The position numbers and the translations under genes are program-made. Below are positions 52,965-61,272 of a stretch of DNA of 64,000 bases, in pieces. The notes under the pieces are model-generated. The model saw only the letters and a list, made by a program, of their open reading frames with translations, was not told the origin of the DNA and did not search any database. Origin of the DNA: JAUASV01 sp047605685 (GTDB taxonomy: Bacteria > Actinomycetota > Actinomycetes > Actinomycetales > Microbacteriaceae). Every line of letters starts with the position of its first letter. Position 1 is the stretch's first letter. The stretch covers positions 12,936 through 76,935 of the forward strand of contig JASGFF010000002.1 in assembly GCA_047605685.1 (NCBI GenBank), read 5' to 3'.

Positions 52965-54410
52965 TCAGGCGGTCCGGGTGCGGCGGCGCGCCTCGCGGGG
53001 CAGGAACGCGATGACCACGATGGCGAGCAGCGCGACCGTGCCGCCGATGACGAGCGCGAGCTGGAAGCCGGGCAGGCTCGGCACCGTGGCGCCGCCCGTG
53101 GTCGTGGTCATAGCGGCCAGGACAACACCGGTCACGGCGGAGGCGGCACTGGTGCCGATGGAGCGGATGAGCGTGTTGAAGCTCGTCGCGGAGGCGGTCT
53201 CCCCGGCCGGGACGGCACTCATGATGAGCATCGGGATGGCGCCGTAGGCGAGTCCCACGCCGATGTTGATCACCATGATCGCGGCCATGATGCCCCAGGT
53301 GGAGCCGAGCAGCAGCAGGCTCGCGCCGTACCCCGCGGCCACCGCGAGGGCGCCGAGAGCGAGCGTCGTCTTAGGGCCGCGGGCGGCGGTGAGCCGCGCG
53401 CCGAGCGGGGAGACGACCATCATCACGACACCGCCGGGCACGAGCCAGAGCGCCATCTGCAGCATCGACTGCCCGAGCCCGTACCCGGTCGAGACCGGCA
53501 GCTGGAGCAGCTGCGGGAGGATGAGCGACTGCCCGTACATCGCGAAGCCGATCAGCAGCGAAGCGACGTTCGTGAGCGTCACCTGCGGGTTCCGCAGGCT
53601 CCGCAGGTTCACCAGCGGCTGCTCGACCTGTAACTGCTGGAGCGCCCAGAGACCGAGGAGGAGCACGGCGGCCGCGAACAGGCCGAGGGTGACCGGCGAG
53701 GCCCAGCCCCAGGTGGCGCCCTTGGAGATCGGAAGCAGCAGCGCGGCCAGCCCCGCGGACAGCAGCAGCGCGCCGGAGAGGTCGAAGCGGGCGCTGTGGA
53801 CGCGCCCGTCGCCGGCAGGGACCAGCCAGAGCACGAGGACGAAGGCGGCGGCGGTGATGGCGGCGAAGACGGCGAACATGATCCGCCAGCTCGCGTACTC
53901 GGCGATGGTGGCCGCGAACGGGAGGGCGATCGCTCCGCCGATGCCCATCGAGGCGCTCATGGTGGCGACGGCGGAGCCGATGCGCTCGGCGGGCACGACC
54001 TCGCGCAGCAGGCTGATGCCCAGCGGCACCACGCCCATGCCGAGGCCCTGCAGGACACGGCCGGCGATCATGAGCTCGAGGGAGCCGGTGACGGCGCACA
54101 GCACCGAGCCGATGATGAGCGGGATGAGGCTGGCGAGCAGGATGCGCCGCTTGCCGAGCATGTCGCCCAGGCGTCCGGCGATGGGCACCGCGACGGCGGC
54201 CGCGAGCAGGGTCGCGGTGACCGCCCAGGCGGTGTCGGCGGCGGCGGCCCCGAGCAGTGCGGGCAGTTGACCGAGCAGCGGGACGATGAGGGTCTGGGTG
54301 CCGGCGGCGATGATGCCGGTGATGGCGAGCACGGCGATGATCGCCGCGGGCGGGCGCCGGGCGGGCGCCGCGGCCTGGGCTGTTTCGGCCGGGTTGATGG
54401 TCGTCGTCAT
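52965..54410 (-). CDS. MFS transporter, DHA2 family (multidrug-efflux type)
   Basis: A 481-residue membrane protein with about 14 helices. The motif A-like loop GRLGDMLGKRRILLASL follows helix 2, and the antiporter-type segment LQGLGMGVVPLGISLLREVVP lies in helix 4-5. It resembles proton-driven drug exporters of the EmrB/QacA group; the substrate is unknown. The ATG at 54410 has GGAG upstream; the longer frame adds only low-complexity sequence. It lies downstream of the 189-residue membrane protein on the same strand, 167 bases away. Confidence 0.85.
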   Translation of the reverse strand: MTTTINPAETAQAAAPARRPPAAIIAVLAITGIIAAGTQTLIVPLLGQLPALLGAAAADTAWAVTATLLAAAVAVPIAGRLGDMLGKRRILLASLIPLIIGSVLCAVTGSLELMIAGRVLQGLGMGVVPLGISLLREVVPAERIGSAVATMSASMGIGGAIALPFAATIAEYASWRIMFAVFAAITAAAFVLVLWLVPAGDGRVHSARFDLSGALLLSAGLAALLLPISKGATWGWASPVTLGLFAAAVLLLGLWALQQLQVEQPLVNLRSLRNPQVTLTNVASLLIGFAMYGQSLILPQLLQLPVSTGYGLGQSMLQMALWLVPGGVVMMVVSPLGARLTAARGPKTTLALGALAVAAGYGASLLLLGSTWGIMAAIMVINIGVGLAYGAIPMLIMSAVPAGETASATSFNTLIRSIGTSAASAVTGVVLAAMTTTTGGATVPSLPGFQLALVIGGTVALLAIVVIAFLPREARRRTRTA

Positions 54411-54577
54411 GGGATGTGCTCCTTCGATGGTCGAGGTGGGTCGGTCGGCGCAGAGCCCCGGGCCGCTGCCGAGACGGCCTGAGGCGGTCCTGCCTGCGTG
54501 AGGTGGTCCGGGGGCGGGCGGGGCGCCATCCGGGCCTCGGGGGCGTGTGCCGCCGGGACCCGGATCGCGCCCGGTCG

Positions 54578-55147
54578 TCACTTCAGCAGGCGGGCGGCCT
54601 GGTCGGTGGTCTCGTAGAGGGCGTCGAACTCGCGGTCGATGCGCGGGATGACCGTGGCCGTGCGGCGGGACCTCACACCGAGGTAGGCGAGGAAGCCGCC
54701 GCCCCAGCCGATCACGCCGATCACGCCGAGCACGATCGAGACGGCGAGCAGGCCGCCGTTCATCAGAAGGATCGAGCCGGCCAGGAACGCGGCGCCGACG
54801 ATGCCGATGGTCACCGCGAGCACGATCGCCCGGGTCGTCTTCGACCTCTCCAGCCGGGCGATGGTCGACAGCGATCCCTCAGCCTTGCGCTGCAGGGTCT
54901 GCACCATCTGCCGGTTGCGGATGTTGCGGTCGCGCTTGAGTCTCAGCGTGATCGTCGTCGGCTGGACCGCCGGGGTCAGGGGCAGCGGCCGGATCGGGTC
55001 GGCGAGCTCGGTGGACTCGACCGTCCAGCCGAACCCGCGGTAGGTGTCCCGGTAGAGCGACTCGAGAGCGCGGGGGGCGCGCACCGAGGCGTACTCGTAG
55101 GCGGTGAAGCCGGTGCTCTGCTCGGTGACGGCGGTCTGAGCGGTCAT
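54578..55147 (-). CDS. Hypothetical membrane protein with two helices
   Basis: A 189-residue protein. A polar N-terminal half includes FTAYEYASVRAPRALESLYRDTYRGFGW. Two membrane helices follow at about residues 107-127 and 130-152, then a cytoplasmic end with VIPRIDREFDALYETTDQAARLL. I recall similar unnamed actinobacterial proteins but no function. It is divergent from the sensor kinase gene and shares with it the intergenic region that carries the inverted repeat at 55253-55268, so it may belong to the same regulon. Confidence 0.7.
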   Translation of the reverse strand: MTAQTAVTEQSTGFTAYEYASVRAPRALESLYRDTYRGFGWTVESTELADPIRPLPLTPAVQPTTITLRLKRDRNIRNRQMVQTLQRKAEGSLSTIARLERSKTTRAIVLAVTIGIVGAAFLAGSILLMNGGLLAVSIVLGVIGVIGWGGGFLAYLGVRSRRTATVIPRIDREFDALYETTDQAARLLK

Positions 55148-55252
55148 GATCTGGGTCTCCTTCGGTGTTGTCGATTCCGATGCCCGGTGGGGCACGTATC
55201 GATCGTCCGCGGATCGCGCCCGGAGCGGATCGTCCCGGTGAACCGGCGTCGC

Positions 55253-55268
55253 TACTGCGCTTGCAGTA
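55253..55268. promoter_or_regulatory. TACTGC-N4-GCAGTA inverted repeat, candidate response-regulator site 1
   Basis: TACTGC (55253-55258), GCTT, GCAGTA (55263-55268): perfect 6-bp arms, with a C on the left extending the match to CTACTGC. It lies 35 bases before the sensor kinase start and 106 bases before the divergent membrane-protein gene. The same repeat occurs after the response regulator gene. Confidence 0.65.
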
Positions 55269-55303
55269 CCTCCGCGAGCACGGTGCGGGAGAGGATGGAG
55301 AAC

Positions 55304-56476
55304 ATGCGAACGCCGGAGAGGCCCTGGCGTCGGCGGGGGGCGAGCCGGTGGGAGGTGCTGCCGCGCGCCCTCGAGTCCGGGGTGCTGGTCATCCTGCTGC
55401 TGGCCGTCGGCACGGAGATCGCCACCGCCGCGTTCGACGGCGCGACCGTCGCGCAGTACCTGCCCGTCGTCCTCATCGTGGCGGGCGTCGCGGCCAGCTA
55501 CCGCGTCCCGTACCTCGGCCTGGGGATCGTGGCCGCGGCCCCGGTGCTCGCGGCGCTCGTCGGCCGGGAGCCGGCGACCGGGATCTGGTCGATGGCCTGC
55601 TTCGCCGTGTTCCTGTTCACGCTCCGCGGCCTCTCGGCACTGCTGATCGGCGCGATCGTCGCGGTCGTGAACTTTGCCGCCGTGGCCGGGGAGGTCGGCA
55701 CGATCGACGTGAACGTCGACGCGAGCGCGTCGATCGCCGCGTTCGCCACGGTCGTGTGCGCGGCCATCGGCAGCGCGGTCCACGGCAACCACCGCTACCG
55801 GCAGGAGGCGGAGCGGCGCGTCACGGATGCCGAGGCCGGCCGTGTCGCCGCCGTCGAGCGCGGCATCGCGCAGGAGCGGCTGCGGATCGCCCGGGACCTG
55901 CACGACTCCATCGGCCACCAGATCGCGGTGGTCAACATGCGCCTCGGTGCCGCCGAGGTCCACCTGCCGCCCGATGCCGACGAGACTCGGGCCGATCTCG
56001 CCGCCGCCCGGGACGGCGTCCAGGCCGTGCTCCGGGAGACGCAGCAGATCCTCGCCGTGCTGCGCCTCGGCGACGCCGAGCACGGTCTGGAGCCCACCCC
56101 CGGGCTCACCGTCATCGAGAACCTCGTGGCCTCCTGCCGCGAGGCGGGGATGGTGATCGAGGCGAGTCTGGAGGATGTCACGGGGGAACTGTCCGCACAG
56201 GCGAGCATGGCCGCCTACCGGATCGTGCAGGAGGCGCTCACCAATGCGCAGAAACACGGCGAGGGCACCGTCTCGGTCACGGTCGGGCCGGACGAGCACG
56301 GCGGCGTGTTGATCGAGGTCGTCAACCTCCGCCGCACGCGCGGGGCGGCCGCCCCGGGCGGTGGCAACGGCCTGGTCGGGATGCGCGAGCGTGCCGAGTC
56401 CGTCGGCGGGACGCTCAGCACCCGTGCCGACGAGAGACTGTTCTGGGTGACCGCCGCGATCCCCGCCGAGAGATGA
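55304..56476 (+). CDS. Sensor histidine kinase, NarL/DesK type
   Basis: A 390-residue membrane kinase. Five or six N-terminal helices (residues about 20-155) are followed by the dimerisation/phospho-acceptor segment AQERLRIARDLHDSIGHQIAVVNMRL with His200. The ATPase domain has N-box EALTNAQKHGEG and G-box GGNGLVGMRERAESVGG. The ATG at 55304 has GAGAGG at about 9 bases; an in-frame ATG at 55295 directly abuts that Shine-Dalgarno and is less likely. The response regulator follows after 9 bases. The many helices with little external loop suggest sensing of a membrane signal. Confidence 0.88.
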   Translation: MRTPERPWRRRGASRWEVLPRALESGVLVILLLAVGTEIATAAFDGATVAQYLPVVLIVAGVAASYRVPYLGLGIVAAAPVLAALVGREPATGIWSMACFAVFLFTLRGLSALLIGAIVAVVNFAAVAGEVGTIDVNVDASASIAAFATVVCAAIGSAVHGNHRYRQEAERRVTDAEAGRVAAVERGIAQERLRIARDLHDSIGHQIAVVNMRLGAAEVHLPPDADETRADLAAARDGVQAVLRETQQILAVLRLGDAEHGLEPTPGLTVIENLVASCREAGMVIEASLEDVTGELSAQASMAAYRIVQEALTNAQKHGEGTVSVTVGPDEHGGVLIEVVNLRRTRGAAAPGGGNGLVGMRERAESVGGTLSTRADERLFWVTAAIPAER

Positions 56477-56485
56477 GGCCCCCCG

Positions 56486-57145
56486 ATGACCACCGTGATG
56501 CTCGTCGACGACCAGGAGATGATCCGTGCCGGCTTGCGCGTCATCATCGACGCCAACCCCGACCTCGAGGTCGTCGCCGAGGCCGGCGAGGGGTACACGG
56601 CCGTCGCCCTGCTGGAGTCCACCGCGGTCGACGTCGTCCTCGTCGACCTCAACATGCCCGGCATCGACGGTGTCGAGACCGTGCGCCGCATCCGCGCCGA
56701 CCACGGCCGCGAGCGTCCGCGCATCCTCGTGCTGACCACCTTCGATCAGGACCAGAACGTCCTCGCCGCCCTCCGCGCCGGTGCCGACGGCTTCTTCAGC
56801 AAGGGCGCCGGACCCGCCGAGCTCGCCGACGGCATCCGGCGCGTCGCGTCGGGAGAGCACGCCCTGTCGCCGACGGCGATCGACGCACTGGTCAGCCACG
56901 CCTCGGACGACCCTGCCCCGCCCGCGGACCCGGAGAAGGCCGCGCTGTTCGCCGCACTCACCCCGAGGGAGCGGGAAGTCATCGAGCTGATCGTCACCGG
57001 CCTGGACAACGCGGAGATCAGCCGCCGCATCTTCATCTCCCCCTACACCGTGAAGACCCACGCGAATCGCGCCATGACGAAGGTCGGCGCCCGTGACCGC
57101 GCCCAGCTCGTCTCGCTGGCCATCCAGGCCGGCATCCGCGGCTAG
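56486..57145 (+). CDS. Response regulator, NarL/FixJ (LuxR-type HTH) family
   Basis: A 219-residue regulator. The receiver domain has the acidic pair in VDDQEM, phospho-acceptor Asp54 in VDLNMPG, Thr in LVLTTF and Lys in FFSKG. The LuxR-type helix-turn-helix (about 155-212) has LTPREREVIELIVTGLDNAEISRRIFISPYTVKTH. It is paired with the kinase just upstream. The shared inverted repeats at 55253 and 57156, flanking the two-gene unit, are its likely targets. Confidence 0.92.
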   Translation: MTTVMLVDDQEMIRAGLRVIIDANPDLEVVAEAGEGYTAVALLESTAVDVVLVDLNMPGIDGVETVRRIRADHGRERPRILVLTTFDQDQNVLAALRAGADGFFSKGAGPAELADGIRRVASGEHALSPTAIDALVSHASDDPAPPADPEKAALFAALTPREREVIELIVTGLDNAEISRRIFISPYTVKTHANRAMTKVGARDRAQLVSLAIQAGIRG

Positions 57146-57154
57146 ATCTCGGAG

Positions 57155-57172
57155 CTACTGCACCCGCAGTAG
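57155..57172. promoter_or_regulatory. CTACTGC-N4-GCAGTAG inverted repeat, candidate response-regulator site 2
   Basis: CTACTGC (57155-57161), ACCC, GCAGTAG (57166-57172): perfect 7-bp arms, 9 bases after the response-regulator stop. A further CACTGC half-site follows at once. It is 119 bases before the ATG of the next membrane-protein gene. The arms are the same as in the site at 55253; only the 4-base spacer differs. Confidence 0.65.
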
Positions 57173-57290
57173 ACACTGCGCTCTTCGAGAACGATGCTCT
57201 CGGACGGTGCCCCTGAGACCGTGGACATGTCGCCACCCGGGCGACCTGCCGCAAGCGGCGGACATCAGACAGGGAGCGGAGACGTCCGCC

Positions 57291-57965
57291 ATGGCCAAGG
57301 CGCTCACCACCGGAATCGTCGCCACGATGCGTGACACCGGCCGCAGGAACATCTGCTTCTGCGCCGCGGCGATCCCGTCCCACCTGCTGATGGCCGGTTG
57401 GAAGGGCGCACTGCTGATCGTCACCCCGTCGCTCTTCATGTTCGCCAACCTCCTGTTCACACTGGGCCTCGCGGGCGTGAAGCTCATCGTGGTGCTGGCT
57501 GACCAGCAGCGGCGGAGGGCCGGCGACGACGCCGTCCGGACGCGCGCGTACCGTGCCAGCGGCCTCGTCCTGCTGCTGCTCTCCGTCGCCTACGCCGCCC
57601 TGTGCCTCCCTCTGGTGTTCACCGAAACGAGCACCGAGCGATACTCCTACGAGCTCGCCATCGCGATCGCCACGCTCACGTTCGTCGAGCTCGGCTTCTC
57701 CATCCACGGCTTCGTCTCCTCGCTCCGCCGGAAGGACCTGCTCATGGAGACCGTCAAACTCGGCAACCTTGCCGCCTCGCTCATCTTCCTCGTGCTCACG
57801 CAGACCGCTCTGCTGTCGATGACGCTTCAGACCGACCACTCGCGCTACAACGGCATCTGCGGGGTCGTCATGGGAACCGGGGCGGCCCTCATCAGCCTGC
57901 GGCTCCTGCTCCGCCGCATTCCGCAGACCCGTCACGAGACTCTCGGCGGGACGCCGGAATCGTAG
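57291..57965 (+). CDS. Hypothetical integral membrane protein, possible two-component target
   Basis: A 224-residue protein with about six helices, including SLFMFANLLFTLGLAGVKLIVVL, GLVLLLLSVAYAALCLPLVF, FVELGFSIHGFVSSL and TVKLGNLAASLIFLVLTQTALL. Two Cys lie near the start (NICFCAAA). I do not recognise the family. GGAGA lies 8 bases before the ATG. Its upstream region carries the second inverted repeat, so control by the adjacent response regulator is likely. Confidence 0.7.
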   Translation: MAKALTTGIVATMRDTGRRNICFCAAAIPSHLLMAGWKGALLIVTPSLFMFANLLFTLGLAGVKLIVVLADQQRRRAGDDAVRTRAYRASGLVLLLLSVAYAALCLPLVFTETSTERYSYELAIAIATLTFVELGFSIHGFVSSLRRKDLLMETVKLGNLAASLIFLVLTQTALLSMTLQTDHSRYNGICGVVMGTGAALISLRLLLRRIPQTRHETLGGTPES

Positions 57966-57974
57966 GCTGGCGGC

Positions 57975-58580
57975 GTGGATCGCGAGCAAGACGGACGTCC
58001 CGGCGGTGCGGACGGCACGAGCGTGGACAGCAGGCCGCCGGAGTCGCCCGAGCGCCCCCGCTCGTGGTGGCGTGTGGCCTCGCTCCTGCGTGCCAGGCCC
58101 GTGGAGGAGCGGGGGCGGGCGCTCAAAGAGCAGGTCTACGCCTCGTTCACCGGGCTCGCGATCGTGACCGTGTTCGCCCTCGACGCCGACCACACCACCA
58201 CGTTCGACGCCCTGCTCGCGCTGTTCGCCGGAATCGTCGGGATCACGATCGCCGGTTTCGTCGCCGAGGTCTTGAGCCATCTCGTGGTGCACCGCGCCCT
58301 GCCCACGCCGGCGGAGGTGCGCACGATGGCCCGGATCGCCGGTACCGCGATCGCGTCGGCCTCGGTCGCGCTGATCACGCTCGGCGCCGCGTGGCTCGGG
58401 CTGTTCAGCCTCGGCATCGCCCTGCAGGTGAGCGTCGGCATCTACCTGCTGACCCTCGGGGTGATCGCCCTGGTGGCGGCGTACCGCACGGGGTTGCCGT
58501 GGCGGCACCAGCTCATCGCGTTCTGCGGACTGGTCGGGCTCGGCGCGATCGTCGTCCCGGTGCTCGTGCTCGCCCACTGA
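57975..58580 (+). CDS. Hypothetical integral membrane protein
   Basis: A 201-residue protein. A polar Pro/Arg-rich N-terminus of about 55 residues is followed by four helices: GLAIVTVFALDADHTTTFDALLALFAGIVGITIAGF, GTAIASASVALITLGAAWLGLF, ISVGIYLLTLGVIALVAAY-like and LIAFCGLVGLGAIVVPVLVL. There are 9 bases between the previous stop and the GTG start, so it is probably cotranscribed with the six-helix protein. Family not recognised. Confidence 0.65.
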   Translation: MDREQDGRPGGADGTSVDSRPPESPERPRSWWRVASLLRARPVEERGRALKEQVYASFTGLAIVTVFALDADHTTTFDALLALFAGIVGITIAGFVAEVLSHLVVHRALPTPAEVRTMARIAGTAIASASVALITLGAAWLGLFSLGIALQVSVGIYLLTLGVIALVAAYRTGLPWRHQLIAFCGLVGLGAIVVPVLVLAH

Positions 58581-58724
58581 TTCCGTCCGGCACGGTCACG
58601 AGCCGGCGCGGCAGCTGAGCTGCATCGACTCCGGGATGCCGCACGGGTCGGCCTGGCACCGGCGCGGTGGAGACGGCGGCGCCCGCGGTGTCGAGGCGAA
58701 GACGCGCGCCCATCCTGTCGTCGA

Positions 58725-58761
58725 TTGCCAATTAGTTAGATGAAAACGAATTATTAGGCAA
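58725..58761. promoter_or_regulatory. AT-rich promoter with imperfect palindrome before the MarR gene
   Basis: TTGCCA (58725-58730) and AATTAT (58749-58754) make a plausible -35/-10 pair with 18 bases between. The same stretch is an imperfect palindrome bounded by TTGCC (58725-58729) and GGCAA (58757-58761), with about two thirds of the inner positions complementary. MarR proteins usually bind such sites over their own promoters. The region stands out as strongly AT-rich in its surroundings. Confidence 0.6.
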
Positions 58762-58790
58762 GTGCTAAATTCATGGCGGAGGCACGGCAG

Positions 58791-59249
58791 ATGACCCGGG
58801 AGACGACGGAGGAGCTGATCGCGCGGTTCGTGCGGGAGCGGCGCGCGATCACGGGCCTGCTGGCGACCCAGCGTTTGCAGCCGGTGCTCGGGCTGGAGCT
58901 CACGGTGCAGCAGCTGAAGATCGTGCTGCTGGTGGCGACCGGTGCGGCCAGCACCGGCAAAGAGCTCGCCGACATCCTCCGCATCACCCACGCCACCGTG
59001 TCCGCCGGCGTCGACAGGCTCGTTGCACTCGGCTACCTCGCCCGCGACGAGGCCAGCGCCGACCGGCGTGTGAAGCACTTGACCGCCACGCCGCTGAGCA
59101 CCCGGCTCCACGACCAGTTCCTCGACGGGCGCGACGGGTCCGAGGAGCTGCTGTCATCGCTCGACCCGGCTGACCTGGCCGCGCTCGTACGGGGCATGAC
59201 GGCGCTGCGCCGCGCCGTGGAGCAGCGGACCGCGCAACGAGACGAATAG
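58791..59249 (+). CDS. MarR family transcriptional regulator
   Basis: A 152-residue winged-helix repressor. LTVQQLKIVLLVATGAASTGKELADILRITHATVSAGVDRLVALGYLARDEASADRRVKHLTAT covers the recognition helix and wing (DRR). I choose the ATG at 58791 because GGAGG lies 8 bases upstream; an in-frame ATG at 58773 has none and would start inside the promoter. It probably represses itself and perhaps the LLM oxidoreductase gene downstream. Confidence 0.88.
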   Translation: MTRETTEELIARFVRERRAITGLLATQRLQPVLGLELTVQQLKIVLLVATGAASTGKELADILRITHATVSAGVDRLVALGYLARDEASADRRVKHLTATPLSTRLHDQFLDGRDGSEELLSSLDPADLAALVRGMTALRRAVEQRTAQRDE

Positions 59250-59305
59250 GCGCTCAGGCGCGCACCAGAGCGGGAGAGACCCGACTCCGTCGAGAGGAGA
59301 CCCCC

Positions 59306-60331
59306 ATGTACCCGAAGCTGTCGATCCTCGATCCGGTGCCGATTCGCGACGGGCAGACCGCCGCGCAGTCGGTCGCCGCCTCGCTCGCCACCGCCCGCCT
59401 CGCCGACCGCCTCGGCTACGAGCGGTGGTGGTTCACCGAGCACCACGGCATGCCCTCGACCGGGGCGACCGCGCCGCAGGTGCTGATGGCCGCCACCGCC
59501 GCGCTGACCGAGAGCATCCGGGTCGGCTCGGGCGGCGTGGTGCTGCCCCGGCACGATCCGGTGACGATCGCCGAGCACTTCATCACCCTCGAGGCGATCG
59601 CTCCCGGCCGCATCGACCTGGGACTCGCGCGCGGCGTGGGCCCCTCCTCCTATCTCGGCGGCAAGGGCAAGGAGGACGCCGAGTTCACCACGAACGTGCG
59701 CACCCTGCGCGAGCTCGTCGACACCGGCCGGATCCGACGCCGGATCGGGCCGCGCACCGAGGACATCCTCGTATCCGCACCGCCGACGAGCGCTGCGCCG
59801 ATCTTCATCCTCGGCACCAGCGAGAGCTCGGCACGGATGGCGGGACGGAACGGCTACGCCTACGTGTACGCGCACCACTTCAGCGGGCACGGCACCGAGG
59901 CGGCTCTGGAGGCATACCGGCGTGAGTTCCGGCCGTCGCCCGAGCTCGAGCGACCGCGGGCGATCGCCACCATGAACGCCGCCGTCGCCGACACCTCCGA
60001 TGAGGCATACCTCCGCGCGTTGCCGGCCCTGTTGCGCTATGCCCGGATGTTCACCGGCGGCGGCGACCCGTTCGCCGTCGAAACGGTCGAAGCCGCTCAA
60101 GGCCGAGGCATCGACTCGGCCGAGCAGCAGGTGATCGATGCCCTGCTGCCCTCCTGGACGGTCGACTCCGGAGAGGCCGCCCGCCGCCGGATCGAGGCGT
60201 TTGCGGACGACCTCGGCATTGGCGAGGTCATGCTGCTGTTCGCCTCGAGCGCCCGCGACGGTGAACCGACGGATCGCTGGATCGGCGTCGAACAGGGACT
60301 GACACTGCTCGCGCCGCCTCGCCGCCCGTGA
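59306..60331 (+). CDS. LLM class flavin-dependent oxidoreductase
   Basis: A 341-residue luciferase-like monooxygenase. It shows YPKLSILDPVPIRDGQTAAQSVAASLATARLADRLGYERWWFTEHHG, VGSGGVVLPRHDPVTIAEHF and RIDLGLARGVGP, close to the MsnO8 subgroup and about as long. GAGGAGA precedes the ATG. It follows the MarR gene and may be its target, an arrangement seen with xenobiotic-responsive MarR repressors. Cofactor (FMN or F420) and substrate are unknown. Confidence 0.88.
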   Translation: MYPKLSILDPVPIRDGQTAAQSVAASLATARLADRLGYERWWFTEHHGMPSTGATAPQVLMAATAALTESIRVGSGGVVLPRHDPVTIAEHFITLEAIAPGRIDLGLARGVGPSSYLGGKGKEDAEFTTNVRTLRELVDTGRIRRRIGPRTEDILVSAPPTSAAPIFILGTSESSARMAGRNGYAYVYAHHFSGHGTEAALEAYRREFRPSPELERPRAIATMNAAVADTSDEAYLRALPALLRYARMFTGGGDPFAVETVEAAQGRGIDSAEQQVIDALLPSWTVDSGEAARRRIEAFADDLGIGEVMLLFASSARDGEPTDRWIGVEQGLTLLAPPRRP

Positions 60332-60370
60332 CCGTCGAGGGGACCCGCACAGCGCGAGCACCCCGGCAGG

Positions 60371-60437
60371 CGGAGAACCCTGGCAACGGAGCACCCTGGC
60401 AGCCGGAGAACCCTGGCAACCGGAGAACCCTGGCAAC
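60371..60437. repeat. Four 16-17-bp tandem repeats after the LLM oxidoreductase
   Basis: Units CGGAGAACCCTGGCAA (60371-60386), CGGAGCACCCTGGCAGC (60387-60403), CGGAGAACCCTGGCAAC (60404-60420) and CGGAGAACCCTGGCAAC (60421-60437). The array lies between the convergent LLM and TetR genes. It has no spacer of constant length, so it is not a CRISPR. Confidence 0.9.
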
Positions 60438-60518
60438 CGGAGAGGCGAGCGCTGCGATCCATGCGACACGGAGCGCACCGACGGGCTCCGCCACCGAGCC
60501 GCACCGACCCCGCGCAGA

Positions 60519-61112
60519 TCAGTCCAACAGCGGGCTCAGTGCCGCGACGAACGGTGCGAGCTCCGCGGTGACGTGCACGTCCAGGTCGACCGCCGGCTCC
60601 TCCCGGTCCGCCCAGTGCGCCGTCGCGCTGATGACGACGGCCATCAGCGCCTCGACGACGTGCGACACCAGGCTCGGAGCCGCCTGCGGCGCCCGGGCTC
60701 GGCCGTACTCGAGCAGCAGGTCGGCGATGTCCCTGGTGCGCAGCGCGACATCCGCGCGCAGCTCCTCGTCACTGCGCACGATCCGCCACCGCAGGGCCAG
60801 GGCATCGTGCTCCGCGCGGCCGAATCGCAGGGCCGCCCCGATCCCCTCGGCCATCGCCGCCACGACCGGCCGGTCCTCTGTGCCCTCCAGACTCTCGCGG
60901 AGTCGGGTGAAGCTGGCGTCGAACTCATCGGCCATGAGGTCGCGCTTGGCCCGGAAGTAGTGGAACAGGGTGGTGCGGCTGATCCCGGCGGCATCCGCGA
61001 TCTGCTGCAGCGACGTCGCGGCGTAGCCCTGCTGCAGGAACAGGGCGCGGGCGACCTCGCGGATCTGATCGTGCGTGGTCTCCCGCGGCCGCCCTCGCCC
61101 TCGCGTCGTCAC
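60519..61112 (-). CDS. TetR family transcriptional regulator
   Basis: A 197-residue repressor. The N-terminal DNA-binding part is GRPRETTHDQIREVARALFLQQGYAATSLQQIADAAGISRTTLFHYFRAKRDLM. The C-terminal ligand domain is helical, with a LALRWRIVRSDEELRADVALRTRDIADLLLEY segment that reminds me of MftR-like regulators. The GTG start at 61112 has GGGAGA 8 bases upstream. It is divergent from the GMC oxidoreductase, its probable target. Confidence 0.88.
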   Translation of the reverse strand: MTTRGRGRPRETTHDQIREVARALFLQQGYAATSLQQIADAAGISRTTLFHYFRAKRDLMADEFDASFTRLRESLEGTEDRPVVAAMAEGIGAALRFGRAEHDALALRWRIVRSDEELRADVALRTRDIADLLLEYGRARAPQAAPSLVSHVVEALMAVVISATAHWADREEPAVDLDVHVTAELAPFVAALSPLLD

Positions 61113-61170
61113 GGCCCGATTCTCCCGCACTTCCGAATTCGTCTGCCCGGAGCAGCCTGGCCAGAGGAGC

Positions 61171-61198
61171 AAATGAACACACAGGAATAAATGAACAC
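61171..61198. promoter_or_regulatory. Direct repeat AAATGAACAC, candidate TetR operator
   Basis: Two exact copies of AAATGAACAC (61171-61180 and 61189-61198), 18 bases apart, lie in the TetR-GMC intergenic region. That is about two helical turns, so bound dimers would face the same side. A possible rightward -10 (TATTCT, 61207-61212) follows. Confidence 0.5.
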
Positions 61199-61272
61199 GG
61201 GTGAGATATTCTGGTGAGCGGGTCGACCGATCCGACCGGCCCGCTGTCAACGAAGACACCGAGGAGGGTGGC

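Noticed and set aside
55165..57096. 643-codon frame overlapping the kinase and response regulator
   Set aside because: Wrong frame of two clear genes; composition is Arg/Pro/Gly-rich shadow sequence.
60371..60437. Repeat array considered as a CRISPR
   Set aside because: Units are 16-17 bp and abut each other without unique spacers; no cas genes in the window. The same holds for the other arrays.
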